Origin: Dipteris shenzhenensis | Lineage: Eukaryota > Polypodiophyta > Polypodiopsida > Gleicheniales | Assembly: GCA_047967505.1 (NCBI GenBank) | Contig: CM106540.1 | Strand: one strand, 5' to 3' | DNA: 64,000 bases | Shown: positions 10,970-25,011 of the stretch, piece by piece | How the letters are laid out: the number at the start of each line of letters is the position of its first letter | Numbering within the stretch: the first letter of the stretch is position 1 | Translations under genes and position numbers: made by a program | The notes under the pieces: model-generated | The model's input: only the letters and a program-made list of their open reading frames with translations | Databases searched by the model: none | Told to the model about the DNA's origin: nothing

Positions 10970-13900
10970 GGCACTAGTGGAGAATGGCAGTGATGCCAAT
11001 CTCATGCTGGCAACTACATAATGACACTGAGATCATCAAACTCACATGTGCATTCTTCTATGTAGTGATCACTGTCTCCGCTGTGTAGAGATCATATGGA
11101 ATTGTGTCAATCTCTATGGAGAATGCCACCAATGGACAATGACAGTGGTGCCAATCTCATACCATGACCTGAAAACATGCACAAGGAATCCTAAACTCAC
11201 ATGTGCATTGGCACTTTTGCCATTATCCTACTGAAGCCAATAAAATTAGTGGAATGTCAATCTATAGGTTCAGTTTGTCTAGATTACCACTAGCGGAGAA
11301 TGGCGGTGATGCCAATCTCATGTTGGCAACTACATAATGACATTGAGATCATCAAACTCACATATGGAATGGAATAGGACACCACTCTCCTATGATCACT
11401 GGAATACCCCTAGTAGAATAGTAGGGTAAACATTTGTACAAGTGGAGAATGGCAGTGGTGCCAATCTCTTATTAGGCCCTAAAAAAAGGCATTGAGAAGC
11501 CTAAACTCACATGTTCATAGATCATATGGATTTGTGTCAATATCTATGGAGAATGCCACCAGTGGAGAATGGCAGTGGTGCCAATCTCACACCATGACTT
11601 GAAAACATGCACTTTTGCCATTATCCTACTGTGCATTCTTCTATGCAGTGATCACTGTCTCTGCTGTGTAGAGATCATATGGAATCCTAAACTCACATTT
11701 GGATTGGAATCGGACACCACTCTCCTATGATCACTGGAATACCCCTCCTAGAGTAGTAGGGTAAACATTTGTACAAGTGGAGAATGGCAGTGGTGCCAAT
11801 ATCTTATCACTGTCTCCCTCAGGGGGGTCACTATGTATAAACCCTATATATCACATGCGTGCAAGGCCTATTTTTAAAATCCCTTATCTGTAAATTTTTT
11901 CATTAATAAAATGTACCCCTTTTCTATACAAATCTGTAAAAATTTTCCAAAACTATTTTAAATAGTCCCTTATGTATATTTATTTCTGTAAATTTTAGAA
12001 ATAGAAAATATCCTTCTATTGAACTCACGTGATAGGGTTACATATGATGAGTAACCCCCCCGAGCTGTCTCCACTATGTAGAGATCATATGGATTTGTGT
12101 CAATCTCTGTGGGGAATGCCACTAGTGGAGAATGGCAGTGGTGCCAATCTCATACCATGACCTAAAAACATGCACAAGGAATCCTAAACTCACATGTGGA
12201 TTGGCACTTTTGCCACTATAGAATGCCACCAGTGGAGAATGGCAGTGGTGCACAAGGAATCCTAAACTCACATGTGCATTCTTCTATGTAGTGATCACTG
12301 TCTTCGCTATGTAGAGATCATATGGAACTGTGTCAATCTCTGAGATCATCAAACTCACATGTGGATTGGAATCGGACAACACTCTCCTATGATCAATGGA
12401 ATACACCCCCTAGAATAGTAGGGTAAACATTTGTACAAGTGGAGAATGGCAGTGGTGCCAATCTTTTATTAGGCCCTAAGGCATTGAGAAGCCTAAACTC
12501 ACATGTGCATTCTTCTATGTAGTGGTGCCAATCTCTTATTAGGCCTAGAAAATGGCACTGTGAAGCCTAAACTCACATGTGCAGCCAATAAAATTAGTGG
12601 AATGTCAATCTATAGGTTTAGTTTGTCTAGATTACCACCACATGTGCATTCTTCTATGTAGTGATCACCGTCTCTGCTGTGTAGATATCATTGTGTAGAT
12701 ATCATATGGAATTGTGTCAATCTCTATGGAGAATGGCAGTGGTGCCAATCTCATACCATGACCTGAAAACATGCACAAGGAATCCTAAACTCACATGTGC
12801 ATTGGCACTTTTGCCATTATCCTACTGCCATTCTCCACTAGTAGTAATGTGCATTCTTCTATGTAGTGATCACTGTCTCCCCTGTGTACAGATAATATGG
12901 AGAATGCCACTAGTGGAGAAGGGTAGTGGTGCCAATCTCATACCATGACCTGAAAACATGCACAAGGAATCCTAAACTCACATGTGCATTGGCACTTTTG
13001 CCATTATCCTACTGCAGCCAATAAAATTAGTGGAATGTCAATCTATAGGTTCAGTTTGTCTAGATTACCACTAGCGGAGAATGGCAGTGATGCCAATCTC
13101 ATGCTTGCCCTAGGAAATGGCATTGAGAATCATAAACTCACATGTGCATTCTTCTATGTAGTGATCACTGTCTCCATTGTGTAGATCATATGGAATTGTG
13201 TTAATCTCTATGGAGAATGGCAGTGGTGCCAATCTCATACCATGAACTGAAAACATGCATAAGGAATTCTAAACTCACATGTGCATTGGCACTTTTGCTA
13301 TTATCCTACTGCAGCCAACAAAATTATTGGACCACTAGTGGAGAATGGCAGTGATGCCAATCTAAACTCACATGTGCATTGGCACTTTTGCCACTGTCCT
13401 ATTGCAGCCAATAAAATTAGTGTTATGTCAATCTATAGGTTTAGTTTGTCTAGATTACCACTAGCGGAGAATGGCAGTGATGCCAATCTAATGCTGGCAA
13501 CTACATAATGACACAGAGATCATGAAACTTACATGTGGAATGGAATAGGACACCACTCTCCTATGATCACTGGAATACCCCTCCTAGAATAGTAGGTTAA
13601 ACATCTGTACAAGTGGAGAATGGTAGTGGTGCCAATCTCTTATTAGGCCCTAATAAATGGTAGTGGTGCCAATCTCTTATTAGGACCTAATAAATGGCAG
13701 TGGAGAAGGGCAGTGGTGCCAATCTCTTATTAGGCCCTAATAAATGGTAGTGGTGCCAATCTCATACCATGAACTGAAAACATGCATAAGGAATTCTAAA
13801 CTCACATGTGCATTGGCACTTTTGCTATTATCCTACTGCAGCCAATAAAATTATTGGATCACTAGTGAAGAATGGCAGTGATGCCAATCGAAACTCACAT

Positions 13901-16900
13901 GTGCATTGGCACTTTTTCCACTGTCCTACTGCAGCCAATAAAATTAGTGGAATGTCAATCTATAGGTTCAGTTTATCTACATTACCACTAGCGGAGAATG
14001 GCAATGATGCCAATCTCATGCTGGGAACTACATAATGACACTGAGATCATCAAACTCACATGTGCATTCTTTTATGTAGTGATCACTGTCTCCACTGTGT
14101 AGAGATCATATGGAATTGTGTTAATCTCTATGGATAATGCCACCAGTGGAGAGAATGGCTGTGGTGCCAATCTCATACCATGACCTAAAAACATGCACAA
14201 GGAATCCTAAACTCACATGTTCATTGGCAATTTTGCCACTATCCTACTGCAGCCAATAAAATTAGTGGAATCTCAATCTATAGGTTCAATTTGTCTAGAT
14301 TACCACTAGCGGAGAATGGCAGTGATGCCAATCTCATGCTTGCCCTAAGAAATGGCATTGAGAATCATAAACTCACATGTGCATTCTTCTATGTAGTGAT
14401 CACTGTCTCCGCTATGTAGAGATCATATGGAATTGTGTCAATCTCTGTGGAGAATGGCAGTGGTGCCAATCTCATACCATGAACTGAAAACATGCACAAG
14501 GAATTCTAAACTCACATGTGCATTGGCACTTTTGCCATTATCCTACTGCAGCCAATAAAATTACTGCTATGTCAATCTATAGGTTGAGTTTGTCGAGATT
14601 ACCACTAGCGAAGAATGGCAATGATGCCAATCTCATGCTGGCAACTACATAATGACACTGAGATCATGAAACTCACATGTGGAATGGAATAGGACACCAC
14701 TCTCCTATGATCACTGGAATACCCCTACTGGAATAGTAGGGTAAACATTTGTACAAGTGGAGAATGGCAGTGGTGCCAATCTCTTATTAGACCCTAATAA
14801 ATGGTAGTGGTGCCAATCTCTTATTAGGCCCTAATAAATGGCAGTGGTGCCAATCTTTTATTCGGCCCTAATAAATGGCAGTGGTGCCAATCTCATACCA
14901 CGAACTGAAAACATGCACAAGGAATTCTAAACTCACATGTGCATTGACACTTTTGCTATTATCCTACTGTAGCCAATAAAATTATTGGACCACTAGTGGA
15001 CAATGGCAGTGATGCCAATCTAAACTCACATGTGCATTGGCACTTTTGCCACTGTCCTACTGTAGCCAATAAAATTAGTGGAATGTCAATCTATAGGTTC
15101 AGTTTGTCTAGATTACCACTAGCGGAGAATGGTAGTGAAGCCAATCTCATGCTGGCAACTACATAATGACACTGAGATCATCAAACTCACATGTGCATTC
15201 TTCTACGTAGTGATCACTTTCTCCACTGTGTAGAGATCATATGGAATTGTGTCAATCTCTGTGGAGAATGCCACTAGTGGAGAATGGCAGTGGTGCCAAT
15301 CTCATACCATGACCTGAAAACATGCACAAGGAATCCTAAACTCACATGTGCATTGGCACTTTTGCCACTATCCTACTGCAGCCAATAAAATTAGTTGAAT
15401 GTCAATCTATAGGTTTAGTTTGTTTAGATTACCACTAGCGAAGAATGGCAGTGATGCCAATCTCATGATGTCAACTACATAATGACACTGAGATCATCAA
15501 ACTCACATGTAGAATGGAATAGGACACCACTCTCTTATGATCACTAGAATACCCCTCCTAGAATGGTAGGGTAAACATTTGTACAAGTGGAGAATGGCAG
15601 TGGTGCCAATCTCTTATTAGGCCCTAAGAAATGGCATTGAGAAGCCTAAACTCACATGTGTAGAGATCATATGGATTTGTGTCAATATCAGTGGAGAATG
15701 GCAGTGGTGCCAATCTCATATCATGACCTAAAAACATGCACTTTTTCCATTATCCTACTGTGCATTCTTCTATGCGGTGATCACTGTCTCCGCTGTGTAG
15801 AGATCATATGGAATCCTAAACTCACATTTGGATTAGCACTTTTGCCATTATCCTACTGCAGCCAATAAAACTAGTGGAATGTCAATCTATAGATTTAGTT
15901 TGTCTAGATTACCACTAGCGGAGAATGGCAGTGATGGCTATCTCATGGGGCCAACTACATAATGACACTGAGTTCATGAAACTCACATGTGGAATGGAAT
16001 AGGACACCACTCTCCTATGATCACTGGAATACCCCTCCTAGAATAGTAGGGTAAACATTTGTACAAGTGGAGAATGGCAGTGGTGCCAATCTCTTATTAG
16101 GCCCTAATAAATGGCAGTGGTGCCAATCGCATAGCATGAACTGAAAACATGCACAAGGAATTATAAACTCACATGTGAATTGTCACTTTTGCTATTATCC
16201 TACTACAGCCAATAAAATTATTGAACCACTAGCGGAGAATGGCAGTGTTGCCAATCTAAACTCACATGTGCATTGGCACTTTTGCCACTATCCTACTGGA
16301 GCCAATAAAATTAGTGGAATGTCAATCTATAGGTTCAGTTTGTCTAGATTACCACTAGCGGAGAATGGCAATGATGCCAATCTCATGCTGGCAACTACAT
16401 AATGACACTGAAATCATCAAACTCACATGTGGAATGGATTAGGACACCACTCTCCTATGATCACTGGAATACCCCTCCTAGAATAGTAGGGTAAACATTT
16501 GTACAAGTGGAGAATGGCAGTGGTGCCAATCTCTTATTAGGCCCTAAGAAATGTCATTGAGAAGCCTAAACTCACATGTGCATTCTTCTAAACTCACATG
16601 CACAAGGAATCCTAAACTCACATGTACATTCTTCTATGTAGTGATCACTGTCTCCGCTGTGTAGAGATCAGATGGAATTGTGTCAATCTCTGAGATCATA
16701 AAACTCGCATGTGGATTGGAATTGGACACCACTCTCTTACAATCACTGGAATACCCCTCCTAGAATAGTAGGGTAAACATTTGTACAAGTGGAGAATGGC
16801 AGTGGTGCCAATCTCATACCATGACCTGAAAACATGCACAAGGAATCCTAAACTCACATGTGCATTGGCACTTTTTCCATTATCCTATTACAACCAATAA

Positions 16901-19900
16901 AATTAGTGGAATGTCAATCTATAGGTTCAATTTGTCTAGATTACCACTAGCAGAGAATGGCAGTGATGCCAATCTCATGCTGGCAACTACATAATGACAC
17001 TGAGATCATCAAATTCACATGAGTAATGGAATAGGACACCACTCTCCTATGATCACTGGAATAGCCCTCCTAGAATAGTAGAGTAAACATTTGTACAAGT
17101 GGAGAATGGCAGTGGTGCCAATCTCATATTAGGCCCTAAGAAATGGCATTGAGAAGCCTAAACTCACATGTGCATTCTTCTATGTAGTGATCACTGTCTC
17201 CGCTATATCTGTGGAGAATGCCACCAGTGGAGAATGGCAGTGGTGCCAATCTCATACCATGACCTAAAAACATGCAGAAGGAATCCTAAACTCAGATGTG
17301 CATTGGCACTTTTGCCATTATCCTACTGCATCCAATAAAATTAGTGGAATGTCAATCTATAGGTTCAGTTTGTCTAGATTACCTTTAGCGGAGAATGGCA
17401 GTGGTGCCAATCTCATGCTTGCAACTACATAATGACACTGAGATCATCAAACTCACCTGTGGAATGGAATAGGACACCACCCTCCTATGATCACTGGAAT
17501 ACCCCCTAGAATAGTAGGGTAAACATTTGTACAAGTGGAGAGTGGCGGTGGTGCCAATCTCCTATTAGGCCCTAAGAAATGGCATTGAGAAGCCTAAACT
17601 CACATGTGTAGAGATCATATGGAATTGTGTCAATCTCTGTGTAGAATGCCACCAGTGGAGAATGGCAATGGTGCCAATCTCATACCATGCCGTGAAAACA
17701 TATAAAGGAATCCTAAACTCACATGTGCATTCTTCTATGTAGTGATCACTGTCTCCACTGTGTAGAGATCATATGGAATTGTGTCAATCTCTGAGATCAT
17801 CAAACTCACATGTAGAATGCAATAGGACACCACTCTCCTATGATCACTGGAATACCCCTCCTAGAATAGTAGGGTAAACATTTGTACAAGTGGAGAATGG
17901 CGATGGTTCCAATCTCTTATTAGGCCCTAGAAAATGGCACTGTGAAGCCTAAACTTAGAATAGTAGGGTAAACTTAGAAAATGGCACTCTGGTAAACTTA
18001 GAATGGAATCGGACACCACTCTCCTATGATCACTGGAATACCCCTCCTAGGATAGTAGGGTAATCATTTGTACAAGTGGAGAATGGCAGTGGTGCCAATC
18101 TCTTATTAGGCCCTAAGAAATGGCATTGGGAAAGCCTAAACTCACATGTGCAATGTTCTATGTAGTGATGACCTGAAAACATGCACAAGGAATCCTAAAC
18201 TCACATCTGCATTGGCACTTTTGCCATTATCCTATTGACATTCCCCGCTAGTGGTAATGTGCATTCTTCTATGTAGTGATCATTGTCTCTGCTGTGTAGA
18301 GATCATATAGAATTGTGTCAATCTCTTTGGAGAATGCCACCAATGGAGAATGGTAGTGGTTCCAATCTCATGCCATGACCTGAAAACATGCACAAGCAAT
18401 CCTAAACTCACATGTGCATTGGCACTTTTGCCATTATCCTACTGCAACCAATAAAATTAGTGGAATGTCAATCTATAGGTTCAGTTTGTCTAGATTACCA
18501 CTAGCAGAGAATGACAGTGATGCCAATCTCATGCTAGCAACTACATAATGACACTGAGATCATGAAACTCACATGTGGAATGGAATAGGACACCACTCTC
18601 CTATGATCACTGGAATACCCCTACTAGAATAGTAGGGTAAACATTTGTACAAGTGGAGAATGGCAGTTGTGTCAATCTCTTATTAGGTCCTAAGAAATGG
18701 CATTGAGAAGCCTAAACTCACATGTGCAGAGATCATATGGAATTGTGTCAATCTCTGTGGAGAATGCCACTAGTGGAGAATGGCAGTGGTGCCAATCTCA
18801 TACCATGACCTAAAAACATGCACAAGGAATCCTAAAGTCACATGTGCATTCTCCTATGTAGTGATCACTGTCACCCGCTGTGTAGAGATCATATGAAATT
18901 GTGTCAATCTCTTATTAGGCCGCCCTGGAAGCCTAAACTCACATGTGCAGAGATCATATGGATTTGTGTCAATCTCTATGGAGGTTAATGGCAGTGGCAC
19001 CAATCTCATACCATGACCTGAAAACATGCATAAGGAATCCTAAACTCAAATGAGCATTCTTCTATGTAGTGATCACTATCTCCATTGTGTAGAGATCATA
19101 TGGAATTGTGTCAATCTCTGTGGAGAATGCCACCAGTGGAGAATGGCCGTGGTGCCAATCTCATATCATGACCTAAAGACATGCACAAGGAATTCTAAAC
19201 TCACATGTGCATTCGCACTTTTGCCACTATCCTACTGCAGCCAATAAAATTAGTGGAATGTCAATCTATAGGTTCAGTTTGTCTAGATTACCACTAGCAG
19301 AGAATGGCAGTGGTGCCAATCTCATGATGTCAACTACATAATGACACTGAGATCATCAAACTCACATGTGGAATGGAATAGGAGACCACTCTACTATGAT
19401 CACTGGAATGCCACCAGTGGAGAATGGCAGTGGTGCCAATCTCATACCATGACCTGAAAACATGCACAAGGAATCCTAACCTCACATGTGCATTGGCACT
19501 TTTGCCACTATCCTACTGCAACCAATAAAATTAGTGGAATGTCAATCTATAGGTTCAGTTTGTCTAGATTACCACTAGAGTGGCAATGATGCCACTCTAC
19601 TATGATCACCGGAATGCTACCAGTGGAGAATGGCAGTGGTGCCAATCTCATACCATGACCTGAAAACATGAACAAGGAATCCTAAACTCACATGTGCATT
19701 GGCACTTTTGCCACTATCCTACTGCAGCCGATAAAATTAGTGGAATGTCAATCTATAGGTTTAGTTTGTCTAAATTACCACTAGCAGAGAATGGCAGTGA
19801 TGCCAATCTCATGCTGGCAACTACATAATGACACTGTGATCATCAAACTCACATGTGGAATGGAATAGGACACCAGTCTACTATGATCATTGGAATACCA

Positions 19901-22140
19901 CCAGTGGAGAATGGCAGTGGTGCCAATCTCATACCATGACCTGAAAACATGCACAAGTAATCCTAAACTCACATGTGCATTGGCACTTTTGCCACTATCC
20001 TACTGCAGCCAATAAAATTAGTGGAATGTCAATCTATAGGTTTAGTTTGTCTACATTACCACTAGCGGTGAATGGCAGTGATGCCAGTCTCATGCTGGCA
20101 ACTACATAATGACACTGAGATCATCAAACTCACATGTGGAATTGAATAGGACACCACCTCAATATGATCATAGGAATGCCACCAGTGGAGAATGGCAGTG
20201 GTGCCAATCTCAAACCATGACCTGAAAACATGCACAAGAAATCCTAAACTCACATGTGCATTGGCACTTTTGCCGCTATCCTACTGCAGCCAATAAAATT
20301 AGTGGAATGTTAATCTACAGGTTAAGTTTGTCTAGATTACCACTAGCAAAGAATGGCAGTGATGCCAATCACAAGGAATCCTAAACTCACATGTGTAGAG
20401 ATCATATGGAATTGTGTCAATCTTTGTGGGGAATGCCACCAGTGGAAGTAGTGCCAATCTCATACCATGACCTGAAAACATGCACAAAGAATCCTAAACT
20501 CAGATGTGCATTGGCACTTTTGCCATTATCCTACTGCAGCCAATAAAATTAGTGGAATGTCAATCTATTGGTTCAGTTTGTCTAGATTACCACTAGCGAA
20601 GAATGGCAGTGATGCCAATCTCATGATGTCAACTACATAATGACACTGAGATCATCAAACTCACATGTGGAATGGAATAGGACACCACTCTCTTATGATC
20701 ACTGGAATACCCCTCCTAGAAAAGTAGGGTAAACATTTGTACAAGTGGAGAATGACAGTGGTGCCAATCTCTTATTAGGCCCTAAGAAATGGCATTGAGA
20801 AGCCTAAACTCACATGTGCAGAGATCATATGGAACTGTGTCAATATCTGTGGAGAATGCAACCAGTGGAGAATGGTAGTGGTGCCAATCTCATACCATGA
20901 CCTAAAAACATGCACAAGGAATCCTAAACTCACATGTGCATTGGCACTTTTGCCATTATCCTACTGCAGCCAATAAAATTAGTGGAATGTCAATCCATAG
21001 GTTCAATTTGTCTAGATTACCACTAGCAGAGAATGGCAGTGATGCCAATATCATGTTGGCAACTACATAATGACACTGAGATCATCAAACTCACATGTGG
21101 AATGGAATAGGACACCACTCTACTATGATCACTAGAATACCTCTCCTAGAATAGTAGGGTAAACATTTGTACAACTGGAGAATGGCAGTGGTGCCAATCT
21201 CTTATTAGGCCCTAAGAAATGGCATTGAGAAGCCTAAACTCACATGTGCATTCTTCTATGTAGTGATCACTATCTCCATTGTGCAGAGATCATATGGAAT
21301 TGTGTCAATATCTGTGGAGAATGCCACCAGTGGAGAATGGCAATGGTGCCAATCTCATACCATGACCTGAAAACATGCACAAGGAATCCTAAACTCACAT
21401 GTGCATTGGCACTTTTGCCATTATCCTACTGCAGCCAATAAAATTAGTGGAATGTCAATCTATAGGTTTAGTTTGTCTAGATTACCACTAGCGGATAATG
21501 GCACTGATGCCAATCTCATGCTGGCAACTACATAATGACACTGAGATCATCAAACTCACATGTGGAATGGAATAGGACACCACTCTACTATGATCACTGG
21601 AATACCCCTCCTAGAATAGTAGGGTAAACATCTGTACAAGTGGAGAATGGCAGTGGTGCCAATCTCTTATTAGGCCCTAAGAAATGGCATTGAGAAGCCT
21701 AAACTCACGTGTGCAGAGATCATATGGATTTGTGTCAATCTCTATGGAGAATGCCACCAGTGGAGAATGGTAGTGGTGCCAATCTCATACCATGACCTAA
21801 AAACATGCACAAGGAATCCTAAAGTCACATATGCATTCTTCTATGTAGTGATCACTGTCTCCGCTGTGTAGAGATCATATGGAATTGTGTCAATCTCTTA
21901 TTAGGCCCTGGAAGCCTAAACTCACATGTGCAGAGCTCATATGGATTTGTGTCAATCTCTGTGGAGGAGAATGGCAGTGGTGCCAATCTCATACCATGAC
22001 CTGAAAACATGCATAAGGAATCCTAAACTCAAATGTGCATTTTTCTATGTAGTGATCACTGTCTCCGCTATGTAGAGATTATATGGAATTGTGTCAATCT
22101 CTCTGTAGAATGCCACCAGTGGAGAATGGTAGTGGTGCCA
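10970..22140. repeat. Complex satellite-like array of palindrome-bearing modules
   Basis: For about 11 kb the sequence is a shuffled mosaic of a few modules: GAGAATGGCAGTGGTGCCAA; CATACCATGACCTGAAAACA; ACTCACATGTGCATTGGCAC; GCCAATAAAATTAGTGGAAT; CACCACTCTCCTATGATCAC; and TTCTATGTAGTGATCACTG. The module containing CAATCTATAGGTT recurs about twenty times, at spacings between roughly 200 and 500 bp, so this is not a simple tandem satellite with one period. Many modules start or end at versions of the GAGAATGGCA...TGCCA motif. No open frame is longer than about 85 codons, and those present are repeats of each other. I see no coding function. Confidence 0.9.
11818..12064. mobile_element. MITE, copy 1, with 8-bp target duplication
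   Basis: A 247-bp AT-rich element begins CTCAGGGGGGTCACTATGTA and ends CATATGATGAGTAACCCCCCCGAG read in two parts, so its ends are imperfect inverted repeats of roughly 25-30 bp. It is flanked by CTGTCTCC at 11810-11817 and again at 12065-12072. Removing it and one copy of the octamer restores the array module. It has no coding capacity. The 8-bp duplication suggests mobilisation by a hAT-type transposase, but the terminal sequence is not a textbook hAT end, so the superfamily is inferred from the TSD only. Confidence 0.9.
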
Positions 22141-22536
22141 TGTGATGAATCGAACTTCTGCCATTCTCCTTAACATCATGGAGGATGGCACCAATGGCAT
22201 TATCCTCAAACTCTCACGGAGGATGACACTTGTGCCATTCTGAACAAACTCACAATCCATGTGTTCAATGGCATTTGTGACACTCTTCTAACATCATATT
22301 ATGTTGGAGAATGGCACGAATACCATTGTTTATTATAACCATCTTAACTTTGATATTGTGTATATTTGCTTACTGCGTTGGTGTAGTTTTTCATAATGCA
22401 TATATAAGTTGCTTCGCCTTGGTTATTTTGTTAATAGAAGTTTCATTGTGGTTGTAATATTTCCTACTACAGTTATGATTTTCTATTATACATTTCATTG
22501 TGTCCTTGGTCCTTTTGTTAACAGAACATTGCAAGA
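22141..22536. repeat. Palindrome-motif variants and presumed 5' untranslated region
   Basis: 22150-22330 holds several diverged palindrome-theme copies (TTCTGCCATTCTCC, GGAGGATGGCACC, GACACTTGTGCCATTC, GGAGAATGGCACG) outside the main array. After 22340 the sequence is T-rich and ends in a good splice-acceptor-like tract (CTTTTGTTAACAG, ending 22524) just before the first ATG of the FCP1-SET gene. It may therefore be a 5' intron or leader. Confidence 0.45.
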
Positions 22537-22628
22537 ATGGCTAGCAAGGGAAAGAGAAAGGTTTGAGAGGTGTCAGTTTATGATGGAGTTAGTTCTGGAA
22601 GAGGATGGTTTTTGGATATATACAATGA

Positions 22629-23870
22629 CGAACTCTTAAAGTGCATTGTTTTGTGAACATCCAAGGAACAACTTTTGAAGATGTTGGACAAGTTAAAGAG
22701 ATGGAGGATACCGAGAAAGAGAACGTTCCTTGTCTCAAAATTCATACATTGGGAGGCAATGTGTATCAATTGGATCCTATTTGTTTTGATCATGCGAGGA
22801 TGAATGCTACTAGGGAGGACACGATGATATCTAGGGGTTGGATTAATGAGCCAGAAAATTATACCAATCAACAGATATTAGAAAGCTTTGATTTGGTAAC
22901 AAAAGGGATAAAGCAAGATATAAAAAAGAGTAGAAAAGTTTCGAAAAGAACTAAGAAAAGTGATGTTGAGGGATTAAGCTCTCAAGTGTCTCAGAACACA
23001 TTGAAAGAGAAGGCTAGAGAGATTGGTGAGGAGGAAACAATAGGTGAGAAGGAAATAAGGTCAGATGGAAAAACAAGCATTGGGGATAAACTGGAGGCTA
23101 AAGACAAAGAGACAACTTTAGGAGGAAAACAGGGAGGTACGGGAATATTCACTGATGGAACTGGAAGTGGAGGTGCAACACATATAACAGGACATGGTGA
23201 GAAATCATATGAAGCAACTATCATCCTGTATAAGAAAATCCAGCCAGATGTTGACTTTAAGGCACTACAAAAGAAATTGGAAAGGAAGGACACAAGTATG
23301 ACAGGCTTGATGGAGTATGTAGAGTACTTCCCATTTGATTTGGAGTTTAAGGTGTTGATCCCAGTGATGAATTGCTTTAGATCACCAAGCCAATATGTGT
23401 ACAGGACATTGACCCTCAGCTATGTCAGTGACTTGGTCAAGAGTTTTGCAATGAATGCACGACCTCCTGTGACATGTGCATATCTTATGCCTTACCACAC
23501 AGGCACAAATACTCTGATGTGCAAGGAAGAGATAAAGGTGGAAAAGTTAAAGGAGTATAATTATTGGATTGTTGCAGGGCAGCATTCGATTTATGCTGCA
23601 AGGATATTTATAACTAAAGCACATGGAGAAGCCTTCAATCAACGAAAAGGTTTCTATACACGGAGGAAGGCGAGAATTGTTGTCAATGCACCAGTTGAAG
23701 CAAGTTGTAAGATATCATCAATGGCCAACATGGAGGCACAGACCGTTTTGAAAAATCAACCATATATCGATATCTTACAACACCTAAGGGCGCAGTGGAT
23801 TGAATTCAGACGACCAAAGAAACCAGCCCAAGGCCTTGTGAAAGGGCATAAAGATCGACAAAGTTGGGAT
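22629..23870 (+). pseudogene. Exon of the composite gene with a ParB/sulfiredoxin-like motif
   Basis: An open frame of about 410 codons. The first part is charged and low-complexity (lysine/glutamate-rich around residues 95-165 from position 22641, then glycine-rich). The second part is compact and contains KEYNYWIVAGQHSIYAAR (about 23550-23605). This resembles the core of the ParB/sulfiredoxin fold, where a Val-x-Gly-x-His/Glu-Arg box precedes a helix with an AA pair. That fold occurs in ParB partition proteins, nucleases and some eukaryotic proteins. The match is a short motif recognised by eye and could be misleading. The exon ends CAAAGTTGGGAT before GTGAGT. No ATG is obvious within the frame near its left end, which fits a frameshift from the MASKGKRKV start. 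Confidence 0.45.
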
Positions 23871-24107
23871 GTGAGTAATAAACTTTGTTTTGTATGCATT
23901 TTTTATTTCAAGAATGTTTATGGCTTTGTAAAAGAAATGATAGTAGTGTCAATTCCCTGATGTGAGAATGGCACTAGTGCCATTCTTCTAGTTACCAAGT
24001 CATGCTTTTGACATGGTAATGGGAGAATCGCACTAGTGTCATTATTATCTCTATTACATGATTTGGATTAGAAGAATGTCTAAGATGATTTTGATTTTTT
24101 TATATAG
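23871..24107 (+). other. Intron (237 bp) carrying a perfect palindrome
   Basis: The donor is GTGAGTAATAAA and the acceptor TTTTTTTATATAG. Removal is in phase 0 and joins ...RQSWD to NFVGVASVSMGANF without disturbing the frame. The intron contains a perfect 22-bp palindrome at 23965-23986 (AGAATGGCACT followed by AGTGCCATTCT) and a degenerate second copy near 24022-24040. The same theme makes up the array at 10-22 kb. Confidence 0.7.
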
Positions 24108-25011
24108 AATTTTGTAGGAGTTGCAAGCGTATCGATGGGTGCAAACTTTGCTACCAAGGACACACACATGGTCACATACGATGATGACATCTATGAACAA
24201 TGGATTAGGATTTTGACATTGGTGAAGCAGGGTGATCTTGAGGGTCGAAATCCCACAATAACATATATGAGGTGTCTGCTAGGATTGGAAGACGAAGATG
24301 TACGTGCACTTCAAGCAGAGATTGAGTCTAAAGAAATAGTCTTGGTCAAGTCAAGCAAAGACAAGGACTCCATTGAAATGTCTCAATGGACAATGGAGAT
24401 TAAGCATGATAGAGCCTTAAAAGAAGTGCTCATCAAGGAGTTCAACTCACATCACCCTTCGCCCCAACATCAAACATGGGATGCCCTTGCAACTTACTTC
24501 AAAATTGATTCAATTGTTTATCAGAGCTTCAAGGGTTCAGGTGAGTCATGGGTCAAAGAGAAGCTACAAGTTGGCAAGTCCACACCTGATTTCCCAAAAG
24601 CCACATCAATCTATGTTGATTGGGTGATTAGTTCAATAGAGGGTAACAAGTCTACATCGCAGTCTTGTTTTCCTTGGACAATTATTGAAGTGAACATGGA
24701 GATGGAGGGGGAGAGCTTTCTAACACGTCACTCTAAGGGACAACTTCCAATCAGCTTGTGTGTGCTTGACACCTCAGAGGGATCTGCCAAAGGCATGTGT
24801 TGGGATAAGGATGCCTTCAAGAAGTTGCTCTGTGGCTTGATGGAGACCATTGCCACTCCGTCACAGTATGTATTGCTATCATTTATGACAATGATAGAGA
24901 TGGTAAATCTCAAATGGAGACATCAAATGTAGAGGACAACATACCACCCAAAATGGGGATTATCAATTACGTGATGGATACAGGAGGTATAGAAGAAAAC
25001 ATAACCCCAAA
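24108..25011 (+). pseudogene. Second exon of the composite gene, unknown domain
   Basis: Coding-like sequence in frame with exon 1 reads MGANFATKDTHMVTYDDD at 24135 and continues to about 24890. After that the frame changes by one base, and the reading resumes as YDNDRDGKSQMETSNVEDN to join the FCP1 section. I do not recognise a domain; it is a mixed alpha-helical, charged segment with several tryptophans. The one-base change near 24860-24890 (in a run reading CTATCATTTATGACAATG) looks like an indel rather than an intron, because no good donor-acceptor pair is visible. Confidence 0.5.

Noticed and set aside
11046-21441. Repeated 60-85-codon frames in the palindrome array
   Set aside because: They are copies of one another generated by the repeated modules; length and content vary with module order and no start context or domain is conserved.
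10970-22140. CRISPR-like array
   Set aside because: Repeats are not of uniform length, the intervening sequences are themselves repeated, and the genome is eukaryotic.
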